Positions 1 through 8,840 are shown, counted from the stretch's first letter. The stretch is DNA of 21,020 bases from Alloprevotella sp. (GCA_017477205.1 JAFUXE010000056.1:1-21020); one strand, 5' to 3'. Translations and numbers: made by a program. Notes: generated by a model from the letters alone, not told the origin.

Positions 1-773
1 ACGTCCTTGAAGAAGCGGTAGGTGCCGTGCTTGATTTCCTCGCAGGCAGCCTCGTCGCAGACGACGATTCCGTGCGGGTGGAGCTGGAGGGCGGAGATGG
101 TCCACATCTGCGTTACGGCGCCTTCGACGGCAGCCTGCAGGGCGCGGCTCTTGTTGTGGCCGTTGCAGAGGATGAGCACTTCGCGCGCACTCATGACGGT
201 GCCGACGCCGACGGTGAGGGCAAGCTTGGGCACGTTGTTGGGGTCACCGCCGAAGAAGCGGCTGTTGGCCACGCGCGTGTCCGTGGTGAGCGTCTTCATG
301 CGGGTGCGGCTGGAGAGGGAGCTGCCCGGCTCGTTGAAGGCGATGTGGCCGTCGGGGCCGATGCCGCCGATGAAGAGGTCGATGCCGCCGGCCTCCTGAA
401 TCATCTGCTCGTAGCGGGCGCACTCGGCCTGCAGGTCCTCGGCGTTTCCGTTCAGGATGTGGATGTTCTCGGCGGGGCAGTCGATGTGGTCGAAGAGGTT
501 CTTCTTCATGAAGGAGTGGTAGCTCTCGGGGTGCTCCTCGGGCAGGCCGACGTATTCGTCCATGTTGAACGTCAGCACGTGGCGGAAGCTCACGCGGCCT
601 TCCTGGTAGGCCTTGATGATGCACTGGTACATGCCGATGGGGGAGGAGCCCGTGGGCAGGCCCAGCACGAAGGGCTTCTCGGCCGTGGGCTTTGCGGCGT
701 TGATGCGGTTTACGACGTAGTTGGCAGCCCATTGGGACAGCTTTTCGTAGTTCGGTTCGATGATTACTCGCAT
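1..773 (-). CDS. nagB: glucosamine-6-phosphate deaminase (3' end cut by window edge)
   Basis: This cytoplasmic enzyme converts glucosamine-6-phosphate to fructose-6-phosphate and ammonia, the last dedicated step of GlcNAc/glucosamine catabolism. The 257 visible residues align without gaps to E. coli NagB (266 aa), so only about the last ten residues are missing. Visible landmarks use the same numbering as E. coli: LGLPTGSSP at 37-45, the catalytic D72 in NMDEYVGLP, then D141, H143 and E148 in [11 protein letters not shown]. The allosteric GlcNAc-6-P site residues R158 and K160 are kept in SRTRMK, but the position equivalent to E. coli Tyr254 is Phe (TYRFF, 251-255). The start at 773 is the first ATG and gives the normal MRVII N-terminus. 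The gene is divergent from the LRR/M60 operon and has its own promoter. Identification is firm; the regulatory meaning of Phe254 is inference. Confidence 0.97.
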   Translation of the reverse strand, partial: MRVIIEPNYEKLSQWAANYVVNRINAAKPTAEKPFVLGLPTGSSPIGMYQCIIKAYQEGRVSFRHVLTFNMDEYVGLPEEHPESYHSFMKKNLFDHIDCPAENIHILNGNAEDLQAECARYEQMIQEAGGIDLFIGGIGPDGHIAFNEPGSSLSSRTRMKTLTTDTRVANSRFFGGDPNNVPKLALTVGVGTVMSAREVLILCNGHNKSRALQAAVEGAVTQMWTISALQLHPHGIVVCDEAACEEIKHGTYRFFKD

Positions 774-818
774 GTTTCTTTTCTGTTTTTTATGGTTGGA
801 TTGTAGTTTCGTTGCCGA

Positions 819-850
819 CAAAAGTAGGGAAAGTTTTGCACCTGCGCAAT
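819..850 (-). promoter_or_regulatory. nagB promoter, Bacteroidetes type
   Basis: Read on the minus strand, TACTTTTG (819-826) is a perfect match to the Bacteroidetes -7 box TAnnTTTG. An ATTG (847-850) sits 20 nt upstream as a partial -33 TTTG box. The predicted start of transcription is near 812, giving a leader of about 40 nt. Assigned by pattern only. Confidence 0.6.
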
Positions 851-866
851 AAAAAACGCAGAAACA

Positions 867-898
867 TTTGCTCTGACAACAAAAAAATCCCACTTTTG
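867..898 (+). promoter_or_regulatory. promoter of the LRR/M60 operon, Bacteroidetes type
   Basis: TTTG (867-870), exactly 20 nt, then CACTTTTG (891-898), which differs from TAnnTTTG at one position. Transcription would start near 905, leaving a leader of about 65 nt before the ATG at 970. The -33 box lies 16 bp from that of the divergent nagB promoter. Confidence 0.5.
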
Positions 899-969
899 TA
901 GCGTGGAATCGAACGTTTCGTTTGCTGCTGACGATAGAAAATGAATTTAAATACCATAAAACAAACACA

Positions 970-2418
970 ATGAAAAGAAAACATCTACTCCCTTTGATGT
1001 TCCTGCTGCCGGCTTTTGCATGGGCACAGGAACAGGTAATCCTTCTCACCACATCCCGCAACGTGGGTGAAACGCTTACCATGCAGGTAAACCGCACGCG
1101 CGACGACGTGACCGTGGACTGGGGCGACGGCACGGCCGTCAGCTATCCCCGCACGGATGCGCCCCTCACCACCATCAGCGGCACGCTCAAGGGACAGACC
1201 GTGACCCTTCGCGGCACCTCCGCCCTGAACACGCTCATCTGTGAAGGCGGCGACCTCACGGCGGCCGACGTGAAGGGAGCCACGGGCTTGCGCTCGCTCT
1301 ACCTCCAGAACAACAAGCTGGCGACGATTGACATCACGGCCCTCTCCAGCCTGACGGACCTGGACCTCAGCGGAAACCAGATTGCCACGCTCGCGCTCTC
1401 CGAGTCCAGGAATCCCAAGCTCGAGAACGTGAACCTTGCCGGAAACGGCATGGAGAAAATCGGCTCCAACACGTCCTTCGTGCTCCGCACGGCCACCTTG
1501 CAGCACCTGAACGTGAGCGGCAACAGCTTCAAGACCGTATATACCACCCAGAACGTGAACCTGGACGCCCTCTTCTGCGCCGGCAACCAGCTCTCCACAC
1601 TTGACGTGAGCCGCGCCACGAAGCTTTCCACCCTCGTTTGCAGCGACAACAGCATCGCCCGCCTCACGCTGCCCGCCGACGGCCTGACGGAGCTGCAGCA
1701 GCTCGTGTGCGACAACAACGCCATCGCCAGCCTCGACCTCACGAACAGCAAGTCCCTCTCGGACCTGTCCTGCGCAAACAACGGCATGTCCTCCCTCGTC
1801 TATCCCTCCCTCAAGCTCAACAGCCTCTCCTGCGGAGGAAACGCCCTCACGTTCCGCGCGCTTCCCATCGCCCGCAACCAGCCTGACGAGGGCTACTTCT
1901 CCTATCTGCCGCAGGCCGACTTCGACGTGACGGACAAGCTGACGAAGAGCACGAAGTACGACGGCTACTACCTCCCCGTGTGTCCCGGCTACAGCAGCCG
2001 CAACACGGCCACCTATATCCTGGACCTCTCCGACTACCGTACGGACGGAAGCGGCCGCGCATCCGTGACGTTCGGCGCCGTCAGCCTCGAGGCTGGCGAC
2101 AACGGCGAGGTGACGGAGCGCGAGCTGACAGCCGCAAAGGCCTCCGACCCCGACCAGGACTACACGCAGACGCAGGGCAAGATGACATTCTTAAAGGAAT
2201 TCCCGCGCGTGCGCGTACTGCTGACGCATGCGGACTATCCCGGCCTCGTCATCCGCTCCAGCGTATTCGTGGTGGGCGAGGAAAACCTCGTATCCATCAG
2301 CACGCCTGTGGCCAACACCCTCGACGCTTCGGCGCCTGCCTACGACCTGCAGGGACGCCAGGTGCGCACGCCCCGGCGCGGCATCTATATCCAGAACGGA
2401 AAGAAGATTCTTTTCTAA
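970..2418 (+). CDS. secreted leucine-rich repeat protein with C-terminal sorting-like tail
   Basis: A 482-residue exported protein of unknown specific function, probably a surface or secreted binding protein. A signal peptide covers residues 1 to about 20 (basic MKRK, hydrophobic core, AWAQ cleavage region). WGDGT at 51-55 resembles PKD-like/Bacteroidetes beta-sandwich domains. Leucine-rich repeats run from about 85 to 295 with the Bacteroidetes pattern LxxLxCxxNxLxxLdl (for example [33 protein letters not shown]). The C-terminus has [20 protein letters not shown], the tail seen on many secreted Prevotella/Bacteroidetes proteins and related to type IX secretion sorting domains. I chose ATG 970 because an upstream in-frame TTG at 922 would add 16 residues before the signal peptide. 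The first M60 gene begins 18 nt downstream, so the two are probably co-transcribed. A role in binding host glycoprotein is inference. Confidence 0.85.
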   Translation: MKRKHLLPLMFLLPAFAWAQEQVILLTTSRNVGETLTMQVNRTRDDVTVDWGDGTAVSYPRTDAPLTTISGTLKGQTVTLRGTSALNTLICEGGDLTAADVKGATGLRSLYLQNNKLATIDITALSSLTDLDLSGNQIATLALSESRNPKLENVNLAGNGMEKIGSNTSFVLRTATLQHLNVSGNSFKTVYTTQNVNLDALFCAGNQLSTLDVSRATKLSTLVCSDNSIARLTLPADGLTELQQLVCDNNAIASLDLTNSKSLSDLSCANNGMSSLVYPSLKLNSLSCGGNALTFRALPIARNQPDEGYFSYLPQADFDVTDKLTKSTKYDGYYLPVCPGYSSRNTATYILDLSDYRTDGSGRASVTFGAVSLEAGDNGEVTERELTAAKASDPDQDYTQTQGKMTFLKEFPRVRVLLTHADYPGLVIRSSVFVVGEENLVSISTPVANTLDASAPAYDLQGRQVRTPRRGIYIQNGKKILF

Positions 2419-2436
2419 TCCAGCCTGCCTGACGTG

Positions 2437-5052
2437 ATGAAAAGAAACCTGATAACTCTGACAACACTTGCCCTCCTTGTCGCCGGCCTGTCCAACGGCT
2501 TTGCCCAGGACGTGCTGCCGAAGGAGGCTGCGCCGCTGCTCCTGACGGGACACAGCCAGACGGTCAGCTACCGCGAGCGTACGGTGCATATTGACGTGAC
2601 GGCGAACGTGGACTGGACGTTCAGCGTGGACAAGGACTGGGCGCAGGCATACCGCAGCGTGAACGGCGTCTTCGTACACGTCCCGACCAACTTCGGCGGC
2701 GAGCCGCGAACGGCTACGCTCACCATCGCGAGTGCCGACGGGCATACGACGCAGACCGTGGAAATCACGCAGGGAGCAAACGAAGCTGCGGAGGACCTTC
2801 CGACGGACACGACCGTGAGGCCTTCCGTCGTCACGGCGAACAACTCCCAGAGCGGAAATGCCGCCAGCAACATGCGCGACGGCGACTACGGCACCTTCTG
2901 GCACACCAGCTACGGAAGCAACAAGTTCAGCGTCTCCGACTCGAACCCGGCCGTCATCACCTTCAGCTTCAACAACGTGGAGCGGATTGACTACATCAAC
3001 TACGTCCCGCGACAGGACGGCACGCGCAACGGCGACTTCAAGCGCGTGGAAATGCTCGTGCAGCTGCAGGGCGAGACGGAGTACAAGAGCTTCGGCACCT
3101 ACAACTGGGCCAGCAACTCCGCCCCGAAGATGATTGAGCCCGCGTCTCCCATCCTGAACCCGAAGAGCATACAGTTCAAGGTGTATGAGGGCGACGGCGA
3201 CTTTGCCTCCTGCGCCGAAATGGAATTCTGCGTCAGGAGCGGCGGCAACGAGGAGTACGAAATCTTTGCCGACGACCTCTACACGACGTTGAAGGCGGGC
3301 GTGACGATGAGCGACGTGGAACTCCTCTCCAACCCCCTCGTGCAGTCCCTGGCCTACCAGATTCTGCAGGGCGGATATTCCACCGACTACCGCGCGGCTT
3401 CCTACGAGTGCCACAACTCCCCGCAGTACTACTCCAACCTCTGGAAGGCCCCGGGCAAGTACTACGACCAGATTGCGGGCGTGACGGGAATCCACGTCGA
3501 GAAAGGCAAGCACGCCGTCATCGTCCGCGACATTCCCGAGGGTATGGGCGCCACGCTGAAGGTCGTGGCCTGGTACGTCGGCAAGGACGGCAGCAACTTC
3601 GACGGCGGAAACCCCAACACCTCGGAGTTCGGCCTCCACAACGGCGTGAACGTCATCAACTATACCTACGACTGGCCCGGACTGGCCTACATCTGCTACT
3701 ACGACGACAACGGCACGTCCGCCACGCGCAAGCCCATCCGCGTACACTTCGTGAACGGCATCGTGAACGGCTACCTGAGCCCCGACAAGACGAACGACGC
3801 CATGCACAAGCTGACGGCAAACGCCGTGAACACCTGCATGGACGTCGTGGGAACGAAGGTACACTCCATCTGGACGGCAAAGGGCCTCAACAGCTATTGC
3901 AAGAGCATCGACGGAAAGACGGGCTACCGCCAGTACATGAACGTGCTGGACTCCCTCGTCACGTGGGAGCAGCGCCTGCTCGGCTTCTACAAGTACGACC
4001 GCGTGCCCGACCTCCGCACGATGGCCTACACGAACTATACGTACTACATGTTCCAGGGCGGCTTCGGTGTCAGCTTCCACCACAACCAGGAGAGCCGCGT
4101 GCTCAACTGCAAGACCATCGTGCAGAACGACGAGGACGCCATCTGGGGACTCTCCCACGAATGGGGACACCAGCACCAGATGGCTCCCTACTTCAACTGG
4201 GCCGGCATGAGCGAGGTGACGAACAACATGAATTCGTACTACAACATCATGCACATGGGCTATAAGAACAGCCGCGACGCCGAAACCTGGAAGACGGCAG
4301 CGGGCAAGTTCCTCAACGACGACAGCTTCAAGGACGGCGTCCACGAGAGCGACCACCGCAAGCAGGCCGCCGCGAACTACAGCGAATGCAGCTGGAACTC
4401 CAAGCTCCAGACGCTGGCCCGCAACCAGTCCGCCACCATCCAGCCCTACGCCACGGCTCCCCGCCAGGCCGTCGCCTTGCAGGAAGTGGGACTGGACGAG
4501 TCCCTTGCCGCCTTCACGAAGCTCTACTGCTACTTCCGCGACAACGGCTTCCCCGAGTTCGCCGAGGACTGGTACGAAGCGCTCCGCCAGAGCGACCTCG
4601 AGAACGGCTCGCAGATTGAGAAGAAGGGCGGGGTGGACAAGTACGAGCTCCTTGCCAGCGCCCAGAACGGCTCCACGTCGAAGTGGACGGCCTACAAGCA
4701 GGCTTATCCCAACTCCGTATGGACGAAGAACAACTACGTAAGCCCCTCCAACGGCTGGTACTCCAACAGCACGCCTTTCATCCTGAACTACATCCGCAAG
4801 GTGAGCCGCCTTTCCGGCTATAACCTCTTCCCGTATTTCGAGAAGTGGGGCTTCCTGCGCTGCATCGCGATGCGTGTGGGAGACTACGGAAACAAGTGGC
4901 AGCTCATGACCGACGACATGTACGACGAGTTCGAGGCGGACATGCAGGCCCTTGTTGACAGCGGCGAGCTCAAGGCCATGCCCGAGGGTATGGTGGACGA
5001 GATTTCCCTGGCCGGCGACCGCTACTTCACCCGACCCAATTTCCCCAACTGA
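2437..5052 (+). CDS. secreted M60-like metallopeptidase with BACON and F5/8-type-C domains (copy 1)
   Basis: An 871-residue exported zinc peptidase of the M60/enhancin-like family; gut bacterial members cut mucin-type glycoproteins. A signal peptide ends near A23 (NGFAQ), with no lipobox cysteine. A BACON domain spans about 35-112 (DWTFSVDKDWAQ). An F5/8-type-C, carbohydrate-binding-like module spans about 128-266 (NMRDGDYGTFWHTS to EMEFC). The M60 N-terminal and catalytic regions follow from about 270. The catalytic motif is HEWGHQHQM with H574, E575 and H578, and the third ligand is probably E593 in SEVTNN, within the usual gluzincin spacing for M60. I chose ATG 2437 over GTG 2434 immediately before it. 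The LRR gene lies 18 nt upstream and the paralogue starts 17 nt downstream, indicating one operon. Family assignment is strong; mucin as substrate is known for the family, not shown here. Confidence 0.92.
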   Translation: MKRNLITLTTLALLVAGLSNGFAQDVLPKEAAPLLLTGHSQTVSYRERTVHIDVTANVDWTFSVDKDWAQAYRSVNGVFVHVPTNFGGEPRTATLTIASADGHTTQTVEITQGANEAAEDLPTDTTVRPSVVTANNSQSGNAASNMRDGDYGTFWHTSYGSNKFSVSDSNPAVITFSFNNVERIDYINYVPRQDGTRNGDFKRVEMLVQLQGETEYKSFGTYNWASNSAPKMIEPASPILNPKSIQFKVYEGDGDFASCAEMEFCVRSGGNEEYEIFADDLYTTLKAGVTMSDVELLSNPLVQSLAYQILQGGYSTDYRAASYECHNSPQYYSNLWKAPGKYYDQIAGVTGIHVEKGKHAVIVRDIPEGMGATLKVVAWYVGKDGSNFDGGNPNTSEFGLHNGVNVINYTYDWPGLAYICYYDDNGTSATRKPIRVHFVNGIVNGYLSPDKTNDAMHKLTANAVNTCMDVVGTKVHSIWTAKGLNSYCKSIDGKTGYRQYMNVLDSLVTWEQRLLGFYKYDRVPDLRTMAYTNYTYYMFQGGFGVSFHHNQESRVLNCKTIVQNDEDAIWGLSHEWGHQHQMAPYFNWAGMSEVTNNMNSYYNIMHMGYKNSRDAETWKTAAGKFLNDDSFKDGVHESDHRKQAAANYSECSWNSKLQTLARNQSATIQPYATAPRQAVALQEVGLDESLAAFTKLYCYFRDNGFPEFAEDWYEALRQSDLENGSQIEKKGGVDKYELLASAQNGSTSKWTAYKQAYPNSVWTKNNYVSPSNGWYSNSTPFILNYIRKVSRLSGYNLFPYFEKWGFLRCIAMRVGDYGNKWQLMTDDMYDEFEADMQALVDSGELKAMPEGMVDEISLAGDRYFTRPNFPN

Positions 5053-5069
5053 CCAAAACATCCACAGAC

Positions 5070-7694
5070 ATGAAAAAAACATACAGAATCCTCCTGTCCC
5101 TCGCCCTCGGCCTGCTGCCCGTGCTGCACGCCGCGGCGCAGGACGTGCTTCCTGACGGAGCCGCGCCCCTGCTGCTGACGGGACACAACCAGACCGTCGG
5201 CTACGACGAGCGCACCGTCCACCTCGACGTCACGGCAAACGTGGAATGGACCTACAGCGTCGATGCCGACTGGCTGCAAACGTACCGCAGCGTGAACGGC
5301 GTATATGTACACGTGCCCAGGAACTACGTCGGCGAGTCGCGTTCGGCCACGTTCACGTTTGCAAGTGCCGACGGCCACACCACGCGGAGCCTCCTCCTGA
5401 CGCAGGAAGGCTTCAACGGTGCCGACGACCTGCCTTCCGACGAGCAGGTGAAGCCTTCCAACGTGACGGCGAACAGCTCCCAGAGCAGCAATCCCGCCAG
5501 CAACATGCGCGACGGCGACTACAGCACCATCTGGCACACCTCATGGAGCGGCAGCGGCTTCAACGTCTCCGACTCGAACCCCGCCACCATCACGTTCACC
5601 TTCTCCGGCGTGGAGCAGATTGACTACGTGAACTACGTGCCCCGCCAGGACAACGGCACGAACGGCATCTTCCGCCGCGTGGAAGTACTCACGCGCTGCC
5701 AGGGCGAAAGCGGCTACACCAGCCGCGGCACGTACCAGTGGGCCGCCAGCTCCGCGCCGAAGACCGTGCAGTTTGCCGACGGCCTGAAGAATCCCGTAAG
5801 CATACAGTTCAAGGTGTATGAAGGAGAAGGCAACTTCGCCTCCTGCGCCGAGATGGAGTTCTTCCGGAGGACGGCCGGCAGCGAGGAGTATGACATCTTC
5901 ACGGACGACCTCTACGCCTCCCTGAAGCCGGGCATCACGATGGACGACGTCGAGAACCTCTCGAACCCCCTCGTGCAGTCCCTGGCCTACCAGATGCTGC
6001 AAGGCACCTACTCGACGGACTACCGCGTGGGCACCTACAAGTGCTACAACTCCCCGCAGTACTACTCCGCCATCTGGAACGCCCCCGGCAAGTACTACGA
6101 CCAGGTTGCCGGCGTCACGGGCATCAACATGACGAAGGGCAAGTACGCCGTCATCGTGCGCGACATCCCCGACGACGCTGACGTCTCCCTCAAGGTCGTG
6201 GCATGGTACACGGGCCAGGAAAGCACGGACCTCAACTCCGGCATCGGCCCCAACACCAGCTCCTTCGCCCTCCACAACGGCATCAACGTCATCAACTACA
6301 CCTACGACTGGCCCGGCCTGGCCTACATCTGCTACTACGACCAGGACGGCCTCTCCTCCAAGATGGCGCCCATCCGCGTGCACTTCGTCAACGGCGAGGT
6401 AAACGGCTACCTCAGCCCGGACAAGACCAACGAGGAGATGCACCAGCTCACGGCCAACGCCAAGAACCTCTGCATGGACCTCGTGGGCGAGAAGGTACAC
6501 TCCATCTGGACGGCCGACGGACTCCACCGCTACTGCAAGGACTCCGGCGGCAGCAACGTGGGCTACCGCCAGTACATCAACCTCCTGGACACCCTCGTGC
6601 GCTGGGAGCAGGAGCTGCTCGGCTTCTACAAGTACAACCGCGTGCCCGACCTCCGCACGATGGCCTACGTGAACTATACCTACTACATGTTCCAGGGCAC
6701 CTTCGGCGTCAGCTTCCACCACAACACGGAGAGCGCCGTGCTGAGCTGCAAGAACCTCATGTACGACGACTACGACAAGGTGTGGGGACTCTCCCACGAG
6801 TGGGGACACCAGCACCAGATGACGCCCTACTTCAACTGGGCCAGCGAGACCGAGGTGACCAACAACATGAACTCCTACTACAACACCGTCCACATGGGCT
6901 ACACCAACTACGCCCACGGCGGCATGCCCTCCGACGGCCTGAAGCTCTACAACGAGGACACGTCCTTCATCACCCAGCGCGACCAGACCACCTACACCAC
7001 CGTGGAGAACAACCGCAAGGAAGCCTACGACCGCGCAAGCGAGTACAGCTGGAACACGAAGCTCTACAACCTCTGCCGCTCCATGCAGGACGACCAGTAC
7101 ACCGCCACGGACGAGAACAAGTACCTTGCCTTCAGCTTCAACAACTACTACAACCTGCGCCCCTTCCTCGGCCTCTACCAGTACGCCGTCACGAAGCTCG
7201 GCCTCACGGACTTTGCACAGGACCTCTACGAAGCCCTGCGCCAGACCGACGACGAGAACGGCTCGCAGATTGAGAAGCAGGGCGCCGTGGACAAGTACGA
7301 GCTCATAGCCTCCGCCCAGAACTACAACAAGGGCGGCAAGCTCTCGCAGCTGCAGAGCAAGTTCCCGCAGAGCACATGGGTCACCAGCCGCTACATCACC
7401 ACCTCCAACTGCAACCGCTACGCCAACAGCGCGCCCTTCATCATGAACTTCATCCGCAAGGCCAGCCGCCTCACAGGCTACAACCTCTTCCCCTACTTCG
7501 AGAAGTGCGGATTCCTGCGCACCGTTGCCATCCGCATCTACGACGGCAACTGGTACCTCATGACGCGCGACATGTACGACGAGTTTGAGGCCGACATGCA
7601 GGCCCTCGGCCTGAAGACCTGCGACGACGCCATGATAAAGGCCATCCTCACGGAGCCCGTGCCTTCCATCAAGCGGCCCACGATTCCGAACTAA
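5070..7694 (+). CDS. secreted M60-like metallopeptidase with BACON and F5/8-type-C domains (copy 2)
   Basis: An 874-residue tandem paralogue of the preceding gene with the same architecture: signal peptide to about A23, BACON at about 35-112, F5/8-type-C at about 128-266, then the M60 region. The active site is HEWGHQHQM with H576, E577 and H580, and E595 in ETEVTNN as probable third ligand, so both copies look catalytically competent. The two are very similar in the catalytic core (for example DWPGLAYICYYD, RVPDLRTMAY, FGVSFHHN) but diverge after the active site, where about residues 610-690 differ in length and sequence. Both end in a similar RPxxPN tail. This suggests duplication followed by change of substrate preference. 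It is the last gene of the operon and is followed by a strong hairpin terminator. Confidence 0.92.
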   Translation: MKKTYRILLSLALGLLPVLHAAAQDVLPDGAAPLLLTGHNQTVGYDERTVHLDVTANVEWTYSVDADWLQTYRSVNGVYVHVPRNYVGESRSATFTFASADGHTTRSLLLTQEGFNGADDLPSDEQVKPSNVTANSSQSSNPASNMRDGDYSTIWHTSWSGSGFNVSDSNPATITFTFSGVEQIDYVNYVPRQDNGTNGIFRRVEVLTRCQGESGYTSRGTYQWAASSAPKTVQFADGLKNPVSIQFKVYEGEGNFASCAEMEFFRRTAGSEEYDIFTDDLYASLKPGITMDDVENLSNPLVQSLAYQMLQGTYSTDYRVGTYKCYNSPQYYSAIWNAPGKYYDQVAGVTGINMTKGKYAVIVRDIPDDADVSLKVVAWYTGQESTDLNSGIGPNTSSFALHNGINVINYTYDWPGLAYICYYDQDGLSSKMAPIRVHFVNGEVNGYLSPDKTNEEMHQLTANAKNLCMDLVGEKVHSIWTADGLHRYCKDSGGSNVGYRQYINLLDTLVRWEQELLGFYKYNRVPDLRTMAYVNYTYYMFQGTFGVSFHHNTESAVLSCKNLMYDDYDKVWGLSHEWGHQHQMTPYFNWASETEVTNNMNSYYNTVHMGYTNYAHGGMPSDGLKLYNEDTSFITQRDQTTYTTVENNRKEAYDRASEYSWNTKLYNLCRSMQDDQYTATDENKYLAFSFNNYYNLRPFLGLYQYAVTKLGLTDFAQDLYEALRQTDDENGSQIEKQGAVDKYELIASAQNYNKGGKLSQLQSKFPQSTWVTSRYITTSNCNRYANSAPFIMNFIRKASRLTGYNLFPYFEKCGFLRTVAIRIYDGNWYLMTRDMYDEFEADMQALGLKTCDDAMIKAILTEPVPSIKRPTIPN

Positions 7695-7734
7695 GGGACT
7701 GCCCCCTCCAAACCTCCCCCCAAGCCCCCTCCCA

Positions 7735-7754
7735 CCTCCCCCCTCCGGGGGAGG
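7735..7754. repeat. C/G-rich intergenic hairpin
   Basis: Within a polypyrimidine stretch (about 7701-7746, many CCTCCCCC runs) CCTCCCCC (7735-7742) and GGGGGAGG (7747-7754) form a perfect 8-bp stem around a CTCC loop. It lies after the second M60 stop codon and before the terminator. It may be a dispersed intergenic element; only one copy is visible here. Confidence 0.4.
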
Positions 7755-7794
7755 AGTCCAGAGCGGCGAAGGAGGGTAATAAATAATTAAAATA

Positions 7795-7835
7795 CCAATC
7801 CCCGACCAGTTTTTTGCTGGCCGGGGATTGGTTTT
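7795..7835. terminator. strong, probably bidirectional, intrinsic terminator
   Basis: A 15-bp stem (7795-7809 with 7817-7831, one A/C mismatch) encloses a 7-nt loop of six T and a G. It is followed by TTTT on the plus strand and, on the minus strand, by an A/T-rich stretch (ATTTTAATTATTT). It lies between the rightward M60 operon and the leftward glycosyltransferase gene that converge here, so it can serve both. Confidence 0.85.
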
Positions 7836-7861
7836 GTAATATTTGCAAATGGGTCGAGGTT

Positions 7862-8743
7862 CTATCCCCGGCTCATCAGGCGGCGGCGCAGGGCGCGGAC
7901 GATGCCGTACGTCCACGCCAGGGGGCGCAGCAGGCGCAGCGGGCGGGTGGGGCGGAAGGGCTCCTCCGTGCGGCGCGGGCAATGCTTGTAGTAGCGCCAG
8001 TATTCGCCCAGCGCCCAGTAGCGGTAGGGTAGCGTGTTGCCGTAGGTGAAGGACTCGCGGTAGTAGAGCAGGGCGCCGCAGGGGTTGCGGCGCATCAGCT
8101 CGTCGGCGGTGCGCGTGAGGCCGCCGGGGAGATACTCCTGGATTTGCAGCACCTCGTTGATGTAGCGGCACTTGTAGCGGCGCGCGATGCGGTTCCACAC
8201 GACGGCCTCCTGCACGAACTTCTCGCCCTCGAACTCGGGGAAGGGGAACTCGCGCATGACGCTGGTGCGGAGCACTTCCGTGCTCTCGGCGCTGATGCCG
8301 TAGCGGGTGCGGAAGGAGAGCATGTCCGTGTCCAGCGTGGTGTATGTGCGCTCGCCGCCCGAGATGACGCCCGTCGTGGAACGCTCCACGCCCATGACGC
8401 CGGCAAAGCTCGCGTCGTCGCGGATGGCGGCGAGGTGGGGCAGGACGAGCTCCACGGCGTTGTCCGTCAGGTAGTCGTCAGAGTCCAGGATGATGAACCA
8501 TTCGCCCTCGGCGCGGCTGACGGCGTAGTTTATGGCGCGCTGCTTGCCGCCGTTCTCCTTGCGGAAGTAGCGCACGGGGAAGCCTTCGCCCGTGAACTGC
8601 CGGCACACCGCTTCCGTGTCGTCCGTCGATCCGTCGTCCACGATGAGCCACTCAAAGTCCTTCCGCGTCTGGCGGCAGAGGCTCTGGTAGAGGCGCGGCA
8701 GCAGGCGGGCGCGGTTGTAGGCGGGAGTGAAGATGGTAATCAT
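7862..8743 (-). CDS. family 2 glycosyltransferase
   Basis: A 293-residue GT-A-fold glycosyltransferase of family GT2, expected to move a sugar from a nucleotide donor to a surface glycan acceptor at the cytoplasmic face of the membrane. The N-terminus MITIFTPAYNRA is the canonical start strand. DDGSTDDT (36-43) is the nucleotide-binding region, GGKQRAINYA (65-74) follows, and LDSDD (86-90) carries the metal-binding DxD. No membrane segment is evident. ATG 8743 is preferred over an in-frame TTG three codons upstream because it gives the canonical GT2 N-terminus. It is the last gene of a leftward run after the lipoprotein gene, with a 97-nt gap that holds a 16-bp tandem repeat. Sugar specificity cannot be read from the sequence. 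Confidence 0.93.
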   Translation of the reverse strand: MITIFTPAYNRARLLPRLYQSLCRQTRKDFEWLIVDDGSTDDTEAVCRQFTGEGFPVRYFRKENGGKQRAINYAVSRAEGEWFIILDSDDYLTDNAVELVLPHLAAIRDDASFAGVMGVERSTTGVISGGERTYTTLDTDMLSFRTRYGISAESTEVLRTSVMREFPFPEFEGEKFVQEAVVWNRIARRYKCRYINEVLQIQEYLPGGLTRTADELMRRNPCGALLYYRESFTYGNTLPYRYWALGEYWRYYKHCPRRTEEPFRPTRPLRLLRPLAWTYGIVRALRRRLMSRG

Positions 8744-8769
8744 GTAGAACAATAAACGTTAACCAATAA

Positions 8770-8819
8770 ACCTAAAAACCCAAAAACCTAAAAACCCAAA
8801 AACCTAAAACCCCAAAAAC
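8770..8819. repeat. 16-bp A/C-rich tandem repeat upstream of glycosyltransferase gene
   Basis: Three head-to-tail copies of CCTAAAAACCCAAAAA: 8770-8785, 8786-8801 and 8802-8817 (third copy with one A-to-C change), plus CC. Each unit is two near-identical 8-mers, CCTAAAAA and CCCAAAAA. On the transcribed minus strand it reads as alternating TTTTTGGG and TTTTTAGG. It lies 27 bp upstream of the glycosyltransferase start. Confidence 0.9.
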
Positions 8820-8840
8820 CATTTCTGTCCACAGGCGGGT

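Noticed and set aside
922..969. Upstream TTG start for the LRR protein
   Set aside because: It would put 16 residues in front of a textbook signal peptide; ATG 970 is the natural start.
2191..5082. 963-codon open frame on the minus strand across the first M60 gene
   Set aside because: Antisense shadow of a well-supported peptidase gene; strong C/G third-position bias keeps this frame open, and its product is low-complexity Val/Ala/His-rich with no family features.
5541..8198. 885-codon open frame on the minus strand across the second M60 gene and into the glycosyltransferase
   Set aside because: Runs through a peptidase gene, a strong terminator and part of the glycosyltransferase in the wrong frame; composition is that of an antisense shadow.
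8770..8819. TTTTTGGG-type repeat considered as a telomere-like or linear-replicon end
   Set aside because: It lies inside a gene run with continuous coding on both sides and only three units, so a chromosome end is not plausible.
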